Numbered from the stretch's first letter, positions 41,246-51,231 are shown. The stretch is 64,000 bases of DNA from Sphingobacteriales bacterium (GCA_026390835.1 JAPLFD010000009.1:27290-91289), one strand, 5' to 3'. Numbers and translations are program-made. Notes: generated from the letters alone by a model not told the origin.

Positions 41246-41650
41246 ATGAACTATTGGTTAGTAAAATCAGAGCCCTTTAAATATAGCTGGGCAAAGTTTA
41301 ACGAAGATAAACGGACCTTTTGGGATGGCGTTCGCAATTACCAAGCCCGAAATAATTTAAAGGGAATGAAAGAGGGCGATTTAGTTTTATTTTACCACAG
41401 TAACGAAGGTATGTGCGTAGTGGGAGTTGCCAAAGTGGTTCGCGAATTTTATCAAGACCCCAGCACCGACGATACCAATTGGGTAGTGGTAGATTTAGCC
41501 CCGGTAGAAAGTTTGAAAAACCCAGTAACCTTGAGCCAAATTAAGGGCGACGAATACCTGAAAGATATTTCTTTGGTACGCCAAGGCCGTTTATCGGTAA
41601 TGCCACTAAAAGCAGCCGAATTCGATCGAATATTAGAATTAGGGAGCTAA
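41246..41650 (+). CDS. EVE domain-containing protein
   Basis: MNYWLVKSEPFKYSWAKF...FWDGVRNYQARNNLKGMKEGDLVLFYHSNEG. Confidence 0.93.
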   Translation: MNYWLVKSEPFKYSWAKFNEDKRTFWDGVRNYQARNNLKGMKEGDLVLFYHSNEGMCVVGVAKVVREFYQDPSTDDTNWVVVDLAPVESLKNPVTLSQIKGDEYLKDISLVRQGRLSVMPLKAAEFDRILELGS

Positions 41651-42175
41651 TTATTCTTTCGTAAAAAGCGCTTTCAATTCGGTAGCATCGTCGGCTTTCA
41701 TTTTACCGGCCAACACCAAACGCAATTGTCGGCGACGCAAAGCCCCATCAAATAGTTTTTGCTCTTCGGCAGTTTCTACCAAAATTGGCGGAACCGTAAC
41801 GGTTTCTCCCAATTCATCTAAAGCCACAAAAGTATAATAAGCCTCATTCGATTTAAACCTCGTTCCCGATGGAATGTTTTGTGCCCAAACATCCAAACGA
41901 ACTTCTACCGAGGTATTAAATGCTCGGGTAATTTTCGATTCAATGGTTACCACATCGCCCAATTTAATAGGCTGATGAAACGATACATTATCTACCGAAG
42001 CCGTTACCACAATGCGGTTGCAATGCTTTTGTGCCGAAATAGCAGCAGCAATATCCATCCAATGCAATAAACGGCCTCCCATTAAATTATGTAGGGTATT
42101 GGTATCGTTGGGCAATACTAACTCATTCATTACTACAAATGAAGACGAAGCTAGTTTAGCAGAATTGGTTTCCAT
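41651..42175 (-). CDS. Acyl-CoA thioesterase, hotdog fold
   Basis: NELVLPNDTNTLHNLMGGRLLHWMDIAAAISAQKHCNRIVVTASVDNVSFHQPI. ATG 42175 chosen over 42193. Confidence 0.9.
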   Translation of the reverse strand: METNSAKLASSSFVVMNELVLPNDTNTLHNLMGGRLLHWMDIAAAISAQKHCNRIVVTASVDNVSFHQPIKLGDVVTIESKITRAFNTSVEVRLDVWAQNIPSGTRFKSNEAYYTFVALDELGETVTVPPILVETAEEQKLFDGALRRRQLRLVLAGKMKADDATELKALFTKE

Positions 42176-42180
42176 ACTTG

Positions 42181-42188
42181 CAAAAATA
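42181..42188 (-). promoter_or_regulatory. -7 element TATTTTTG immediately before thioesterase gene
   Basis: Minus-strand TATTTTTG-CAAGT-ATG (5 nt spacing). Confidence 0.5.
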
Positions 42189-42265
42189 CACATTTTGATT
42201 GATTGCTTGTTTTTGACATTAAATTAGAAAATTAAGCCTTACCTTAGTTTTAAAAAAAATAATAT

Positions 42266-42841
42266 ATGAAAGTACTATTAACCCTTGCCGTGTTGGCACT
42301 TAGCAGTGCAGCAGCATTGTATTACCTTAATTTCTTTCAAAAAGGTAATGAAGTAAATAACGTTTCCGGAAAATCATTTTACGATTTATCTATTACTGCC
42401 TTAGATGGAAAAACTAAAATCAACTTTAAAGATTTTAAAGGAAAAAAAGTGTTGTGCGTAAATACTGCTTCTAAATGTGGTTTTACACCACAATACGAAG
42501 GATTACAGCAACTACAAGAACGTTATAAAGACAAATTAATCATTGTAGGCTTTCCTTGTAACCAATTCTTAGGACAAGAATCAGGTAACGCAACCGAAAT
42601 AGCAGAATTTTGTTCTAAAAACTATGGCGTTACTTTCCAAATGACTGAAAAGATACACGTGAAAGGAAAAGAACAGCACCCCGTATATCAATGGCTTTGC
42701 CAAAAAGTAAATAACGGGAAAGAAGATGTTACTGTAGGATGGAATTTTGGTAAATTTTTAATTGATGAAAATGGAAATTATGTTGCCTATTTCCCATCAA
42801 AAGTAACTCCTTTAAGCACAGAGATTACTTCAAAACTATAA
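42266..42841 (+). CDS. Glutathione peroxidase family protein (peroxiredoxin-like)
   Basis: NTASKCGFTPQYEGLQQL, GFPCNQFLGQE, WNFGKFLIDENG. Confidence 0.93.
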   Translation: MKVLLTLAVLALSSAAALYYLNFFQKGNEVNNVSGKSFYDLSITALDGKTKINFKDFKGKKVLCVNTASKCGFTPQYEGLQQLQERYKDKLIIVGFPCNQFLGQESGNATEIAEFCSKNYGVTFQMTEKIHVKGKEQHPVYQWLCQKVNNGKEDVTVGWNFGKFLIDENGNYVAYFPSKVTPLSTEITSKL

Positions 42842-43650
42842 TGCCCGCCAATATTCCGCCAGCTTCAGCAGCTAGCCCAGCGCCAGCTTTTGAACGCTTA
42901 TTAACCATTATGGATACCTTAAGGGAGCAATGCCCATGGGACCAAAAGCAAACCATGGAAAGTTTGCGGCACCTTACCATTGAGGAAACCTACGAATTGT
43001 CGGATGCTATTTTAGATGGCGATGTACAAGAAATTCGGAAAGAATTAGGCGACCTCATGCTCCACCTGGTGTTTTATGCCCGAATTGCTTCTGAAACACA
43101 GCAATTCACCATTACCGAAGTACTTAATGGCATTTGTGATAAATTAATTTCACGCCACCCACACATTTACGGAGATATTACGGTAAAAGATGAAGCCGAG
43201 GTAAAGCGTAATTGGGAACAATTAAAACTTAAAGAAGGCAATAAATCGGTATTAGGTGGCGTACCCAGTTCTCTACCAGCTCTCATTAAAGCATCACGTA
43301 TTCAAGAAAAAGCACGTGGTGTGGGCTTTGATTGGGAAGAAAAAAGCCAAGTGTGGGATAAGGTAGAAGAAGAAATGCAAGAATTTAAAAACGAATTTAA
43401 TGCCACTTCTACCGAAAAAATAGATCTCGAAAAAGCCGAAGCTGAATTTGGCGATTTATTATTCTCTCTTATTAATTATGCACGCTTCATAAACATTAAC
43501 CCCGAAGATGCGCTCGAAAAAACCAATAAAAAATTCATTAAACGCTTTCAATATTTAGAAAGCAAAGCGCAAGAATTAGGTAAAAACCTCAAAGAAATGA
43601 GCTTAGAAGAAATGGATGTGTTTTGGAATGAGGCAAAGAAATTAAGCTAA
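42841..43650 (+). CDS. mazG: Nucleoside triphosphate pyrophosphohydrolase MazG
   Basis: CPWDQKQTMESLRHLTIEETYELSDAI, ELGDLMLHLVFYA. Confidence 0.95.
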   Translation: MPANIPPASAASPAPAFERLLTIMDTLREQCPWDQKQTMESLRHLTIEETYELSDAILDGDVQEIRKELGDLMLHLVFYARIASETQQFTITEVLNGICDKLISRHPHIYGDITVKDEAEVKRNWEQLKLKEGNKSVLGGVPSSLPALIKASRIQEKARGVGFDWEEKSQVWDKVEEEMQEFKNEFNATSTEKIDLEKAEAEFGDLLFSLINYARFININPEDALEKTNKKFIKRFQYLESKAQELGKNLKEMSLEEMDVFWNEAKKLS

Positions 43651-44871
43651 TTAAGAGAAACGAAGGGCTTTTACAGGCAGTATACGGCTAATAAGCAGGC
43701 TTGGCAGCAAGAGCACCAGCAAGCAAACAAAAAGCGTTCCCAGGTTAATACCAATTACATCCATCCATTCTAATTGAATAGGCACAAAACTCATGTAGTA
43801 CGATGCCTCATCTAAGGGCAATACGTGTGTATACTGCTGAATAAGGCCAAAACCCAGCCCCAAAACATTACCCAAGAGCAAGCCCAACCCAATAATATAC
43901 ACCGCTTGATATAAAAATATTTTGCGGATCGCCCAGTTCGAACTGCCTAGTGCTTTTAACAAGCCAATAAATGTGGTTCGCTCTAAAATCATAATAAGCA
44001 ATGCCGATACCATGTTGATGAGCGCTACAGCCAGCATTAAGGCAAAAACCACTTGGGTATTAATATCCAAAAGCGATAGCCACTGAAAGATAGTGGGGTA
44101 CAATTCTTTAACCGTAAAAGCCTTCTCTTCAATAGGTAAACTTTGGTGAATGGCCGCTGCCCGCTCTTCCAAAAGATTAAAATCTTTCAATCTAATTTCA
44201 TAACCACCTACTTGGCTATCAGCCCAATTATTAAGCCGGCGTATAAGCGATAAACTACCAATTACATACGAATTATCTACTTCTTCTACCCCTAAATTAT
44301 ACATGCCCACTACGGTAAATTTCCGTTTACGGAGCGGCTCTTGCACAAAATACATCACCAAGCCATCGCCTAATTTCACATGTAATAACTTGGCTGTATG
44401 CGTAGAAACCAAAATTTCTTTCTGTGCTTGCAGCGTATCGGCAAAGTTGATGTGCCTGCCCGATACCAATATAGATTGCATACTTTTCGCTGAATAGCTT
44501 GCATCGATGCCTTTAAGCACAACCCCCTCAATTTCGTTATTTACTTTAATAATACCGGGCTTGGTGGCAAATGCTTCTACAGAAAGTAGCGTGGAATCAC
44601 TCTTAAGTTGTGCCAAAACTGACTCGGGCAGGCTAAAGCTCGAATTTTCGAGCGAATAATTTAAATCATTTTTAAGCACCTGCACATCACCAGAAAAAGC
44701 TCGTACCTTTTCTCTAATTTCCTGCTTAAAGCCTTTTACAATGGCCAAAGAAAGAATCATAACCGCTACACCCAGTGCAATAGCCAAAACCGACATCCGA
44801 ACGATTAACTTCGAAAAGGTTCGTTTAGATTTTAGGGTAAGACGCTGGGCTAGATAAAAGCTAAAATTCAA
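43651..44871 (-). CDS. FtsX-like / LolC-LolE family ABC transporter permease
   Basis: Four TM segments, large periplasmic domain, LERTTFIGLLKALGSSNWAIRKIFLYQAVYIIGLGLLLGN; TTG start. Confidence 0.88.
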   Translation of the reverse strand: MNFSFYLAQRLTLKSKRTFSKLIVRMSVLAIALGVAVMILSLAIVKGFKQEIREKVRAFSGDVQVLKNDLNYSLENSSFSLPESVLAQLKSDSTLLSVEAFATKPGIIKVNNEIEGVVLKGIDASYSAKSMQSILVSGRHINFADTLQAQKEILVSTHTAKLLHVKLGDGLVMYFVQEPLRKRKFTVVGMYNLGVEEVDNSYVIGSLSLIRRLNNWADSQVGGYEIRLKDFNLLEERAAAIHQSLPIEEKAFTVKELYPTIFQWLSLLDINTQVVFALMLAVALINMVSALLIMILERTTFIGLLKALGSSNWAIRKIFLYQAVYIIGLGLLLGNVLGLGFGLIQQYTHVLPLDEASYYMSFVPIQLEWMDVIGINLGTLFVCLLVLLLPSLLISRILPVKALRFS

Positions 44872-44936
44872 GGAAATACTATTTTTTGTACCTTAGCAAA
44901 GGTGCAAATTTTTCTGATAAGACCTTTACAGACCAA

Positions 44937-46124
44937 ATGATAAAACAACTTGCTACAGCTTTTTTTCTTCTCCAATGCGCATATTTTGCAGCAAAAGCAC
45001 AAGTAGCTACCTCCAGCATAAGCCCTGGCGCCAACCAAACAGCAACCTATTATCCAGGCCTTAAAAACAAAAAAATTGGTTTGGTGGTTAACCACACCTC
45101 TACTATTGGGCAAAAATTGAGTGTAGATAGCCTTTTGGCTGCCGGTTTTTTACCAAGCAAGATTTTCGCCCCCGAACATGGATTTAGAGGAGAAAGTAGT
45201 AATGGAGCAAGCATTGCCAACAACATAGATGAAAAAACGGGCATCCCCATAATTTCATTATATGGCAAATATTTAAAACCTAGTGCCGCTGATTTAAACG
45301 ATTTAGACTTAGTTATTTTCGATATTCAAGATGTTGGTGCACGTTTTTACACTTACATCTCTACCCTACACTACGTGATGGAGGCGTGTGCCGAAAACAA
45401 CATCCCCTTACTGGTTTTAGACCGGCCCAATCCGAATGGCTTTTATATAGATGGGCCTGTACTCGAACCAGCCTTTAAATCCTTTATAGGTATGCATCCT
45501 GTTCCTATTGTGTATGGCATGACTATTGGCGAATACGCACAAATGATTAATGGCGAAAAATGGCTAAAAGATGGCATAAAGTGTAACTTAACAGTAATTC
45601 CATTAGCTAATTATACCCACAAAAATCGCTACACCTTACCCATTAAACCATCGCCCAACCTAAATACACAACAAGCCATTTTACTATACCCAAGCTTATG
45701 TTTGTTCGAAGGAACCATCATTAGCCAAGGAAGAGGTACCTACCATCCATTTCAAGTTCTTGGCGCTCCGGCTTTGGAAGGTAAATTTTCGTATGCCTTT
45801 AGCCCTCAATCTATACCTGGAATGAGCGAAAATCCAATCCACTTAGGCCAAAATTGCTATGGGGTAGATTTAAGTAACCAGCAAATTGGTGAACAGCTTA
45901 ATTTAGATTGGTTACTCACTTTTTACAAGGCTTATCCAACTAAAAAAGCATTTTTTGACAATAAAAACTATCCGCAAATGGGTAATTTTGACAAATTAGC
46001 CGGCACGGCTAGTTTAAAAAACCAAATCATACAAGGCAAAAGTGCCCGGGCCATTCGCAAAAGTTGGGAACCCGCACTAAGCCGATTTAAATTGATTCGA
46101 AAAAAATATTTGATATACCCCTGA
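44937..46124 (+). CDS. DUF1343 protein (exo-beta-N-acetylmuramidase NamZ family)
   Basis: KIGLVVNHTSTIG, FAPEHGFRGE, DLVIFDIQDVGARFYTYISTLHYVMEAC, LDRPNPNG. ATG 44937 gives a clean signal peptide. Confidence 0.92.
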   Translation: MIKQLATAFFLLQCAYFAAKAQVATSSISPGANQTATYYPGLKNKKIGLVVNHTSTIGQKLSVDSLLAAGFLPSKIFAPEHGFRGESSNGASIANNIDEKTGIPIISLYGKYLKPSAADLNDLDLVIFDIQDVGARFYTYISTLHYVMEACAENNIPLLVLDRPNPNGFYIDGPVLEPAFKSFIGMHPVPIVYGMTIGEYAQMINGEKWLKDGIKCNLTVIPLANYTHKNRYTLPIKPSPNLNTQQAILLYPSLCLFEGTIISQGRGTYHPFQVLGAPALEGKFSYAFSPQSIPGMSENPIHLGQNCYGVDLSNQQIGEQLNLDWLLTFYKAYPTKKAFFDNKNYPQMGNFDKLAGTASLKNQIIQGKSARAIRKSWEPALSRFKLIRKKYLIYP

Positions 46125-47041
46125 TGAGTAGCTGGAGAATTGTTTTTATGGGTACGCCCGATTTTGCTGTAGAATCGCTAAAGGCATTGCTACATGCAGG
46201 CTACAACGTAGTAGGTGTAGTTACCGCCCCCGATAAGCCTGCCGGTAGGGGGCAAAAACTGAGCGAATCGGCAGTAAAACAATATGCTCAAGAGCAAGGT
46301 TTGCCCATATTGCAACCATTAAAATTAAAAGATCCCGAATTTATTGCCCAATTAAGTGCATTAAAACCCGATTTACAGGTCGTGGTAGCCTTCCGCATGT
46401 TACCCGAAACGGTATGGAATCTGCCTCCGCAAGGAACCGTAAACGTACACGGCTCCTTACTCCCCAATTACAGAGGAGCTGCCCCCATTAATTGGGCCAT
46501 TTTAAATGGAGAAAAAGAAACTGGCGTTAGCACCTTTAAATTACAACACGAAATAGATACGGGCGATATTCTCTTGCAAGAGAAAATGCCCATTGGCCCG
46601 AACGAACCGGCCGGCGAACTACACGATCGCATGAAAGTAGTAGGTGCACAACTCTTGGTTAAAACGCTTCAAGAATTAGCCAATGGTACGCTTAGTGCTA
46701 GTCCTCAACAGCTAAATGCCAATACCAAACACGCACCAAAATTATTTAAAACCGATTGCGAAATAGATTGGAATAATACTGCGGAACAGATTCACAACCA
46801 GATTCGAGGTTTAAGTCCATACCCTACTGCTTTTACGGTTTTAGGTGATAAAACGCTTAAAATATTTAGTGCGGAGATAGAACCGGGCAAGCCCGAAATT
46901 CCTGCCGGAACTTTCAGCACCGACCACAAAAGCTATCTAAAATTTGCAGCAACAGACGGGTATCTATCGTTGAAAGAAGTGCAGTTAGAAGGCAAGAAAA
47001 AAATGGAAATTGACGAATTTCTTAGGGGTATTCGCTTATAA
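46124..47041 (+). CDS. fmt: Methionyl-tRNA formyltransferase
   Basis: VFMGTPDFAVESLKALL, VTAPDKPAGRGQ, NVHGSLLPNYRGAAPINWAI. Confidence 0.97.
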   Translation: MSSWRIVFMGTPDFAVESLKALLHAGYNVVGVVTAPDKPAGRGQKLSESAVKQYAQEQGLPILQPLKLKDPEFIAQLSALKPDLQVVVAFRMLPETVWNLPPQGTVNVHGSLLPNYRGAAPINWAILNGEKETGVSTFKLQHEIDTGDILLQEKMPIGPNEPAGELHDRMKVVGAQLLVKTLQELANGTLSASPQQLNANTKHAPKLFKTDCEIDWNNTAEQIHNQIRGLSPYPTAFTVLGDKTLKIFSAEIEPGKPEIPAGTFSTDHKSYLKFAATDGYLSLKEVQLEGKKKMEIDEFLRGIRL

Positions 47042-47875
47042 TTTAGCCAACTCTTCGCTTAAAAATTTAGAAACGCTGTTGAAATAACGCTTGTTATCGT
47101 AACCCAATACCCACTGAATACCTTTGCTGGCATTGGTTAAAAACACCTCATCTGCTTGCGCTAAAATGGCCGGATTTAATTGTGCTTCGAGCACTTCGAA
47201 ACCATGTTTCTTAGCCAAGCCAATAACTACTTGTCGCATTACGCCTGCAATACAGCCCTCTTGCAAAGAAGGCGTATAAATTTTTTTATCGTACACTACA
47301 AAAACATTACTGCTATTGGCTTCACACAAAAATCCTGCTTGATTGAGAATAAATACTTCATCTAAACGCTGTTGACTTTTATAAATACCCGCCAACACAT
47401 ATACCAAGGCATTGCCCGATTTAATAGCAGATAATACTCCCGTTGGCTTTGTTACCTCCGAAAACACTTCCACCAACAAACCTTTCGCATTCAGTTCATA
47501 GTTTGGCGTATCGCTATTTGCAACTTCTAAAACCCAACCCATTTGGTTGGTTTCTGGTGCATACAAACCTTGGCCATCACGGTATGCGGTTAATCGAGCA
47601 CGAACATGGGGTCCGAGCTTATTTCTTCGGGCCAAATCTTGTACTTTATCTTGTAAAAAAGCAGCATCTACTTGCGTATAGCCTTCCATTTTGAGTATTT
47701 TCATACCTCTTCGCAACCTATCGGCATGCAATTCAGCAAACTTGAGTACACCGTTTACCATACGCATCGATTCAAACAAACTATCTCCATATCGCCATGC
47801 ACGGTGTGTAGAAGCAAATATGGGATGTGTGGTTGGCACCAACTCATTATTAAGATAGATAAACTGCGTACTCAT
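47036..47875 (-). CDS. Aminotransferase class IV (BCAT / aminodeoxychorismate lyase-like)
   Basis: RYGDSLFESMRMVNG, LNQAGFLCEANSSNVFVV, GCIAGVMRQVV. Confidence 0.9.
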   Translation of the reverse strand: MSTQFIYLNNELVPTTHPIFASTHRAWRYGDSLFESMRMVNGVLKFAELHADRLRRGMKILKMEGYTQVDAAFLQDKVQDLARRNKLGPHVRARLTAYRDGQGLYAPETNQMGWVLEVANSDTPNYELNAKGLLVEVFSEVTKPTGVLSAIKSGNALVYVLAGIYKSQQRLDEVFILNQAGFLCEANSSNVFVVYDKKIYTPSLQEGCIAGVMRQVVIGLAKKHGFEVLEAQLNPAILAQADEVFLTNASKGIQWVLGYDNKRYFNSVSKFLSEELAKL

Positions 47876-47884
47876 GCTATTTAA

Positions 47885-48922
47885 TTATACAGATTGATTA
47901 TAGTGAATATAATGTCTCCACTTCGCTAAAACCGCAGTAAAGTCTGCAGGCAATTCCGTTTCAAAATGAATAAACTCTTTGGTACCCGGATGAATAAAGC
48001 CCAAACTTTTAGCGTGTAAAGCCTGCCGAGGAATGATGTCAAAACAGTTTTGTACAAACTGCTTGTATTTTGCATTCACCGTACCTTTTAAAATTCGATC
48101 GCCCCCATAGCTTGCATCGCTAAACAACGGATGACCAATATGTTGCATATGAGCTCTAATTTGATGCGTACGCCCTGTTTCTAATTGACACTCTATAAGC
48201 GTAACGTAACCAAAACGCTCCAAAACTTTATAATGTGTTACCGACCATTTACCCTTCGTTTCATCGGCATAAATATCCATCGTTCGTCTATCTTTTACAC
48301 TGCGGCCAATGTATCCGGTAACAGTACCATCTTCGGAAACATCGCCCCAAACCAAGGCAATGTATTTACGTGCAATGCTATGATCAAAAAACTGACGAGC
48401 CAACTGGGTTAAGGAGGCCTCATTTTTACTGATAAGCAATAATCCGGAAGTATCTTTATCTATACGGTGTACTAAGCCAGGCCTACCCTCATTACCGGGC
48501 AACTGTGGCAATTGCTTTATATGAAACGCCAAAGCATTAACCAATGTTCCGGTATAATTGTTAAAGCCAGGATGTACCACCATACCGGCAGGTTTGTTAA
48601 CGAGAATCACATCATCGTCTTCGTATAAAATATCTAATGGAATATCTTCTGGGTACACCTCTGTATCTCGAGGTGGATGTGGCAATACCACCGAAATAAC
48701 ATCAAATGGCTTTACTTTATAACTTGACTTAATTGCTTTATCGTTTACTAGAACGTTACCCGCTTCAATGGCATTTTGTATACGGTTTCTAGTGGCATTT
48801 TCGATGCGATGCATTAAGAATTTATCAATGCGCAACAAAGATTGGCCTTTATCTACCACCAATCGGAGGTGTTCGTACAAATCCTGTTCGTCTTGTTCTA
48901 CTGCATCGAGCAATTCATCCAT
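47885..48922 (-). CDS. rluD: RluA/RluD family pseudouridine synthase
   Basis: S4-like LRIDKFLMHRI, VNKPAGMVVHPG, GLVHRIDKDTSGLLL, TGRTHQIRAHMQHIGHPL. ATG 48922 preferred over TTG 48928. Confidence 0.93.
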   Translation of the reverse strand: MDELLDAVEQDEQDLYEHLRLVVDKGQSLLRIDKFLMHRIENATRNRIQNAIEAGNVLVNDKAIKSSYKVKPFDVISVVLPHPPRDTEVYPEDIPLDILYEDDDVILVNKPAGMVVHPGFNNYTGTLVNALAFHIKQLPQLPGNEGRPGLVHRIDKDTSGLLLISKNEASLTQLARQFFDHSIARKYIALVWGDVSEDGTVTGYIGRSVKDRRTMDIYADETKGKWSVTHYKVLERFGYVTLIECQLETGRTHQIRAHMQHIGHPLFSDASYGGDRILKGTVNAKYKQFVQNCFDIIPRQALHAKSLGFIHPGTKEFIHFETELPADFTAVLAKWRHYIHYNQSV

Positions 48923-48925
48923 GTC

Positions 48926-48933
48926 CAAAAATA
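48926..48933 (-). promoter_or_regulatory. -7 element TATTTTTG immediately before rluD
   Basis: Minus-strand TATTTTTG-GAC-ATG (3 nt spacing). Confidence 0.5.
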
Positions 48934-49072
48934 AGGCTATTTCTGATTGGGAACGAAAAGATTGGCATAATAGTTGACATCACATTATACGAACAGGCGC
49001 TAAAAATATTTAAAATCGATGCGTTATAGTTCAAAAACTGTAAATTTAAATACAAACCAACCCAATTCAATT

Positions 49073-50125
49073 ATGAAAACAACCCTATTTTCTAAAAAAG
49101 GCATTGTATTAACAATGTTATTTTCAGCGCTTTGCATACAAGGTTTTGCACAGTCTGACATTGAAGGATTATTTAAATCGAGCCAATCCGATGCTCAGAA
49201 ACTCATCCAAGCATACATGAACCCTTTCTTTAAAGGAATGGGCACTGGCCTGAATTCGGGTTGGAACAATACTGCTGCTAGTAAAAAATTGGGCCGCTTT
49301 GAGCTACGTTTTGGCCTATCCGGAGCAATGATTCCGGAAAAAGATAAGACTTTTGACGTGACAAAATTGGGTTTATCTAGCAATTTAGAACCAAGCAATC
49401 CGGCTCTGGTACTTAGCCCCACCATTGGGGGTGAAAAAACAGCAGGACCATCTATGAATATAAAAAATGGGGGTTCTATAGTGGGGACATTTATAATGCC
49501 TCAGGGTGCAAAACTACCTTTTGTGCCGGCACCACAATTACAAGCTAGCATTGGCCTGATTAAAGGGCTAGAACTTACCTTACGTACTATGCCAACCATT
49601 AAACTTGGTGACAATGCAGGTTCAGTTGGTATGACTGGAGCTGGATTAAAAATGAATCTAGTGCGCATGTTGGCCGGTAAAAAAGCCGACAAAGTACTAC
49701 CATTCGATCTAGCTGCTGCAATTGGCTATACCAAGTTTAGTTACAACCTGCCCTTAGATGTACAAACTAGCAATAGTACCTACACCGATCAAATGCTAAA
49801 AGCTAAATTCACTGGAGTAAACGTAGAAGCAATTATCTCTAAAAAATTAGCCTTCTTTACTCCTTTTGCAAGCATTGGTTACCAAAGTGCTAAAACAACT
49901 ATAGATTTAAAAGGTACTTTTCCTTTTGAAACCGGTGCACAGGGCGCTAATGATCAATATACGACAATTGTAGATCCTATTGCCATTTCTCAGAAAGATA
50001 TCAGTGGGCTGCGTACCAATCTCGGATTTCAACTACACTTAGCTTTTTTACGTGTGTACGGATCATACAGCATGGGCACCTACAATTCGTTTAATGCAGG
50101 TCTAGGACTTGGTATTGGCAAATAA
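49073..50125 (+). CDS. DUF6588-like outer membrane protein, unknown function
   Basis: Signal peptide MKTTLFSKKGIVLTMLFSALCIQGFAQ; beta-rich, glycine-rich; terminal GSYSMGTYNSFNAGLGLGIGK. Confidence 0.7.
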   Translation: MKTTLFSKKGIVLTMLFSALCIQGFAQSDIEGLFKSSQSDAQKLIQAYMNPFFKGMGTGLNSGWNNTAASKKLGRFELRFGLSGAMIPEKDKTFDVTKLGLSSNLEPSNPALVLSPTIGGEKTAGPSMNIKNGGSIVGTFIMPQGAKLPFVPAPQLQASIGLIKGLELTLRTMPTIKLGDNAGSVGMTGAGLKMNLVRMLAGKKADKVLPFDLAAAIGYTKFSYNLPLDVQTSNSTYTDQMLKAKFTGVNVEAIISKKLAFFTPFASIGYQSAKTTIDLKGTFPFETGAQGANDQYTTIVDPIAISQKDISGLRTNLGFQLHLAFLRVYGSYSMGTYNSFNAGLGLGIGK

Positions 50126-50152
50126 GCCGTTCTCAACTACTAACATTTTTTT

Positions 50153-50178
50153 GGAAAGCTCTCTTCGGGGGGCTTTCC
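50153..50178 (+). terminator. Stable hairpin with UUCG tetraloop, possible terminator
   Basis: GGAAAGCTCTC-TTCG-GGGGGCTTTCC (11 bp including G-U pairs), but only a weak downstream T-tract. Confidence 0.5.
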
Positions 50179-50180
50179 GT

Positions 50181-51134
50181 ATGTTTGTACCTATGCAACT
50201 ACACTTGCCAAGCCCTATTCAACAATTAGTAGAGCCATTGTATGAAAAAATGGGTGTGCAAGTATTTGTAAAACGAGAAGATTTAATTCATCCACAAATT
50301 TCGGGAAATAAGTGGCGAAAACTTAAATACACCCTTCAGAAAGCAGCCGAAAAAGGAAAGCAGCATATAGTTACTTTTGGTGGAGCATATTCTAATCATG
50401 TGTTGGCCACGGCTGTAGCTGCACATGCACTAGGTTTACAAGCCAGTGCCATTATACGAGGTGAAGATCAACATAACGAAGTACTCAACTATTGCAAATC
50501 GGTGGGTATAAAACTTCATTTTGTTGATCGATTAAATTATACAGATAAAGATGAATGTTTAGCCCGTTTGTTTAAAGGCAATACCGAAATTTTTGTCATA
50601 CCCGAAGGGGGTGCTTCACCCGAAGGGGTGCAGGGCTGCGAAGAGATATTAGCCGAAAACACCGAAATTTTTGATCATATTTTTTGTGCCGCTGGTACGG
50701 GTACTACGGCTTCGGGCTTATATTCCTACATACAAAAAAATAAATTAAATACCATACTACATGTTGTTCCGGTACTAAAAAACGGTGATTTTATACATAA
50801 TGAAATGGCCAAGTATATTTCCATTAAGGAGCAATTGGAATTGCATACAAGCTACCACTTTGGCGGCTATGGGAAAAGCACAACCGAACTTCTCCGTTTT
50901 ATTATACGTTTTTACCATAGGCATCAGGTATTGCTCGACCAAGTTTATACCGCTAAATTGGTTTTTGGCTTGCACGATCTGATTGGTAATGGGTATTTTA
51001 CTCGAGGTAGTCAGATTTTATGGCTGCATACGGGCGGGCTCACTGGCTTACACGGCGTTAAAACAGATCTAGAGCAGATTGATCCTAATTTCACCGAAGT
51101 ATTCAGTAAAAATGATCCACTTCAATTTAAGTAA
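50181..51134 (+). CDS. PLP-dependent D-cysteine desulfhydrase / ACC deaminase family protein
   Basis: VFVKREDLIHPQISGNKWRKLKYTL, TFGGAYSNHVLATA, PEGGASPEGVQG. Start at 50181 or 50193; track start 50109 lies in the previous gene. Confidence 0.9.
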   Translation: MFVPMQLHLPSPIQQLVEPLYEKMGVQVFVKREDLIHPQISGNKWRKLKYTLQKAAEKGKQHIVTFGGAYSNHVLATAVAAHALGLQASAIIRGEDQHNEVLNYCKSVGIKLHFVDRLNYTDKDECLARLFKGNTEIFVIPEGGASPEGVQGCEEILAENTEIFDHIFCAAGTGTTASGLYSYIQKNKLNTILHVVPVLKNGDFIHNEMAKYISIKEQLELHTSYHFGGYGKSTTELLRFIIRFYHRHQVLLDQVYTAKLVFGLHDLIGNGYFTRGSQILWLHTGGLTGLHGVKTDLEQIDPNFTEVFSKNDPLQFK

Positions 51135-51223
51135 TTTATTTAGCCAGCCATAAAATCATATAATATACGTTAGTAGTATAAATAATTAGGCCAAAAAGAG
51201 CAAGATTACAATTTCTTTTTTGG

Positions 51224-51231
51224 TAAATTTG
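51224..51231 (+). promoter_or_regulatory. -7 element TAAATTTG upstream of the lysine transaminase gene
   Basis: TAnnTTTG, 21 nt before ATG 51253. Confidence 0.5.

Noticed and set aside
39809-41650. Restriction-modification or defence island around the HSDR_N and EVE genes
   Set aside because: No methylase, specificity subunit or other defence gene; neighbours are valS, holA and housekeeping genes.
48964-48983. Second sigma-54-like site TTGGCATAATAGTTGACA upstream of the DUF6588 gene
   Set aside because: The -12 GC is absent (TTGA instead of TTGC) and the -24 box has further mismatches.
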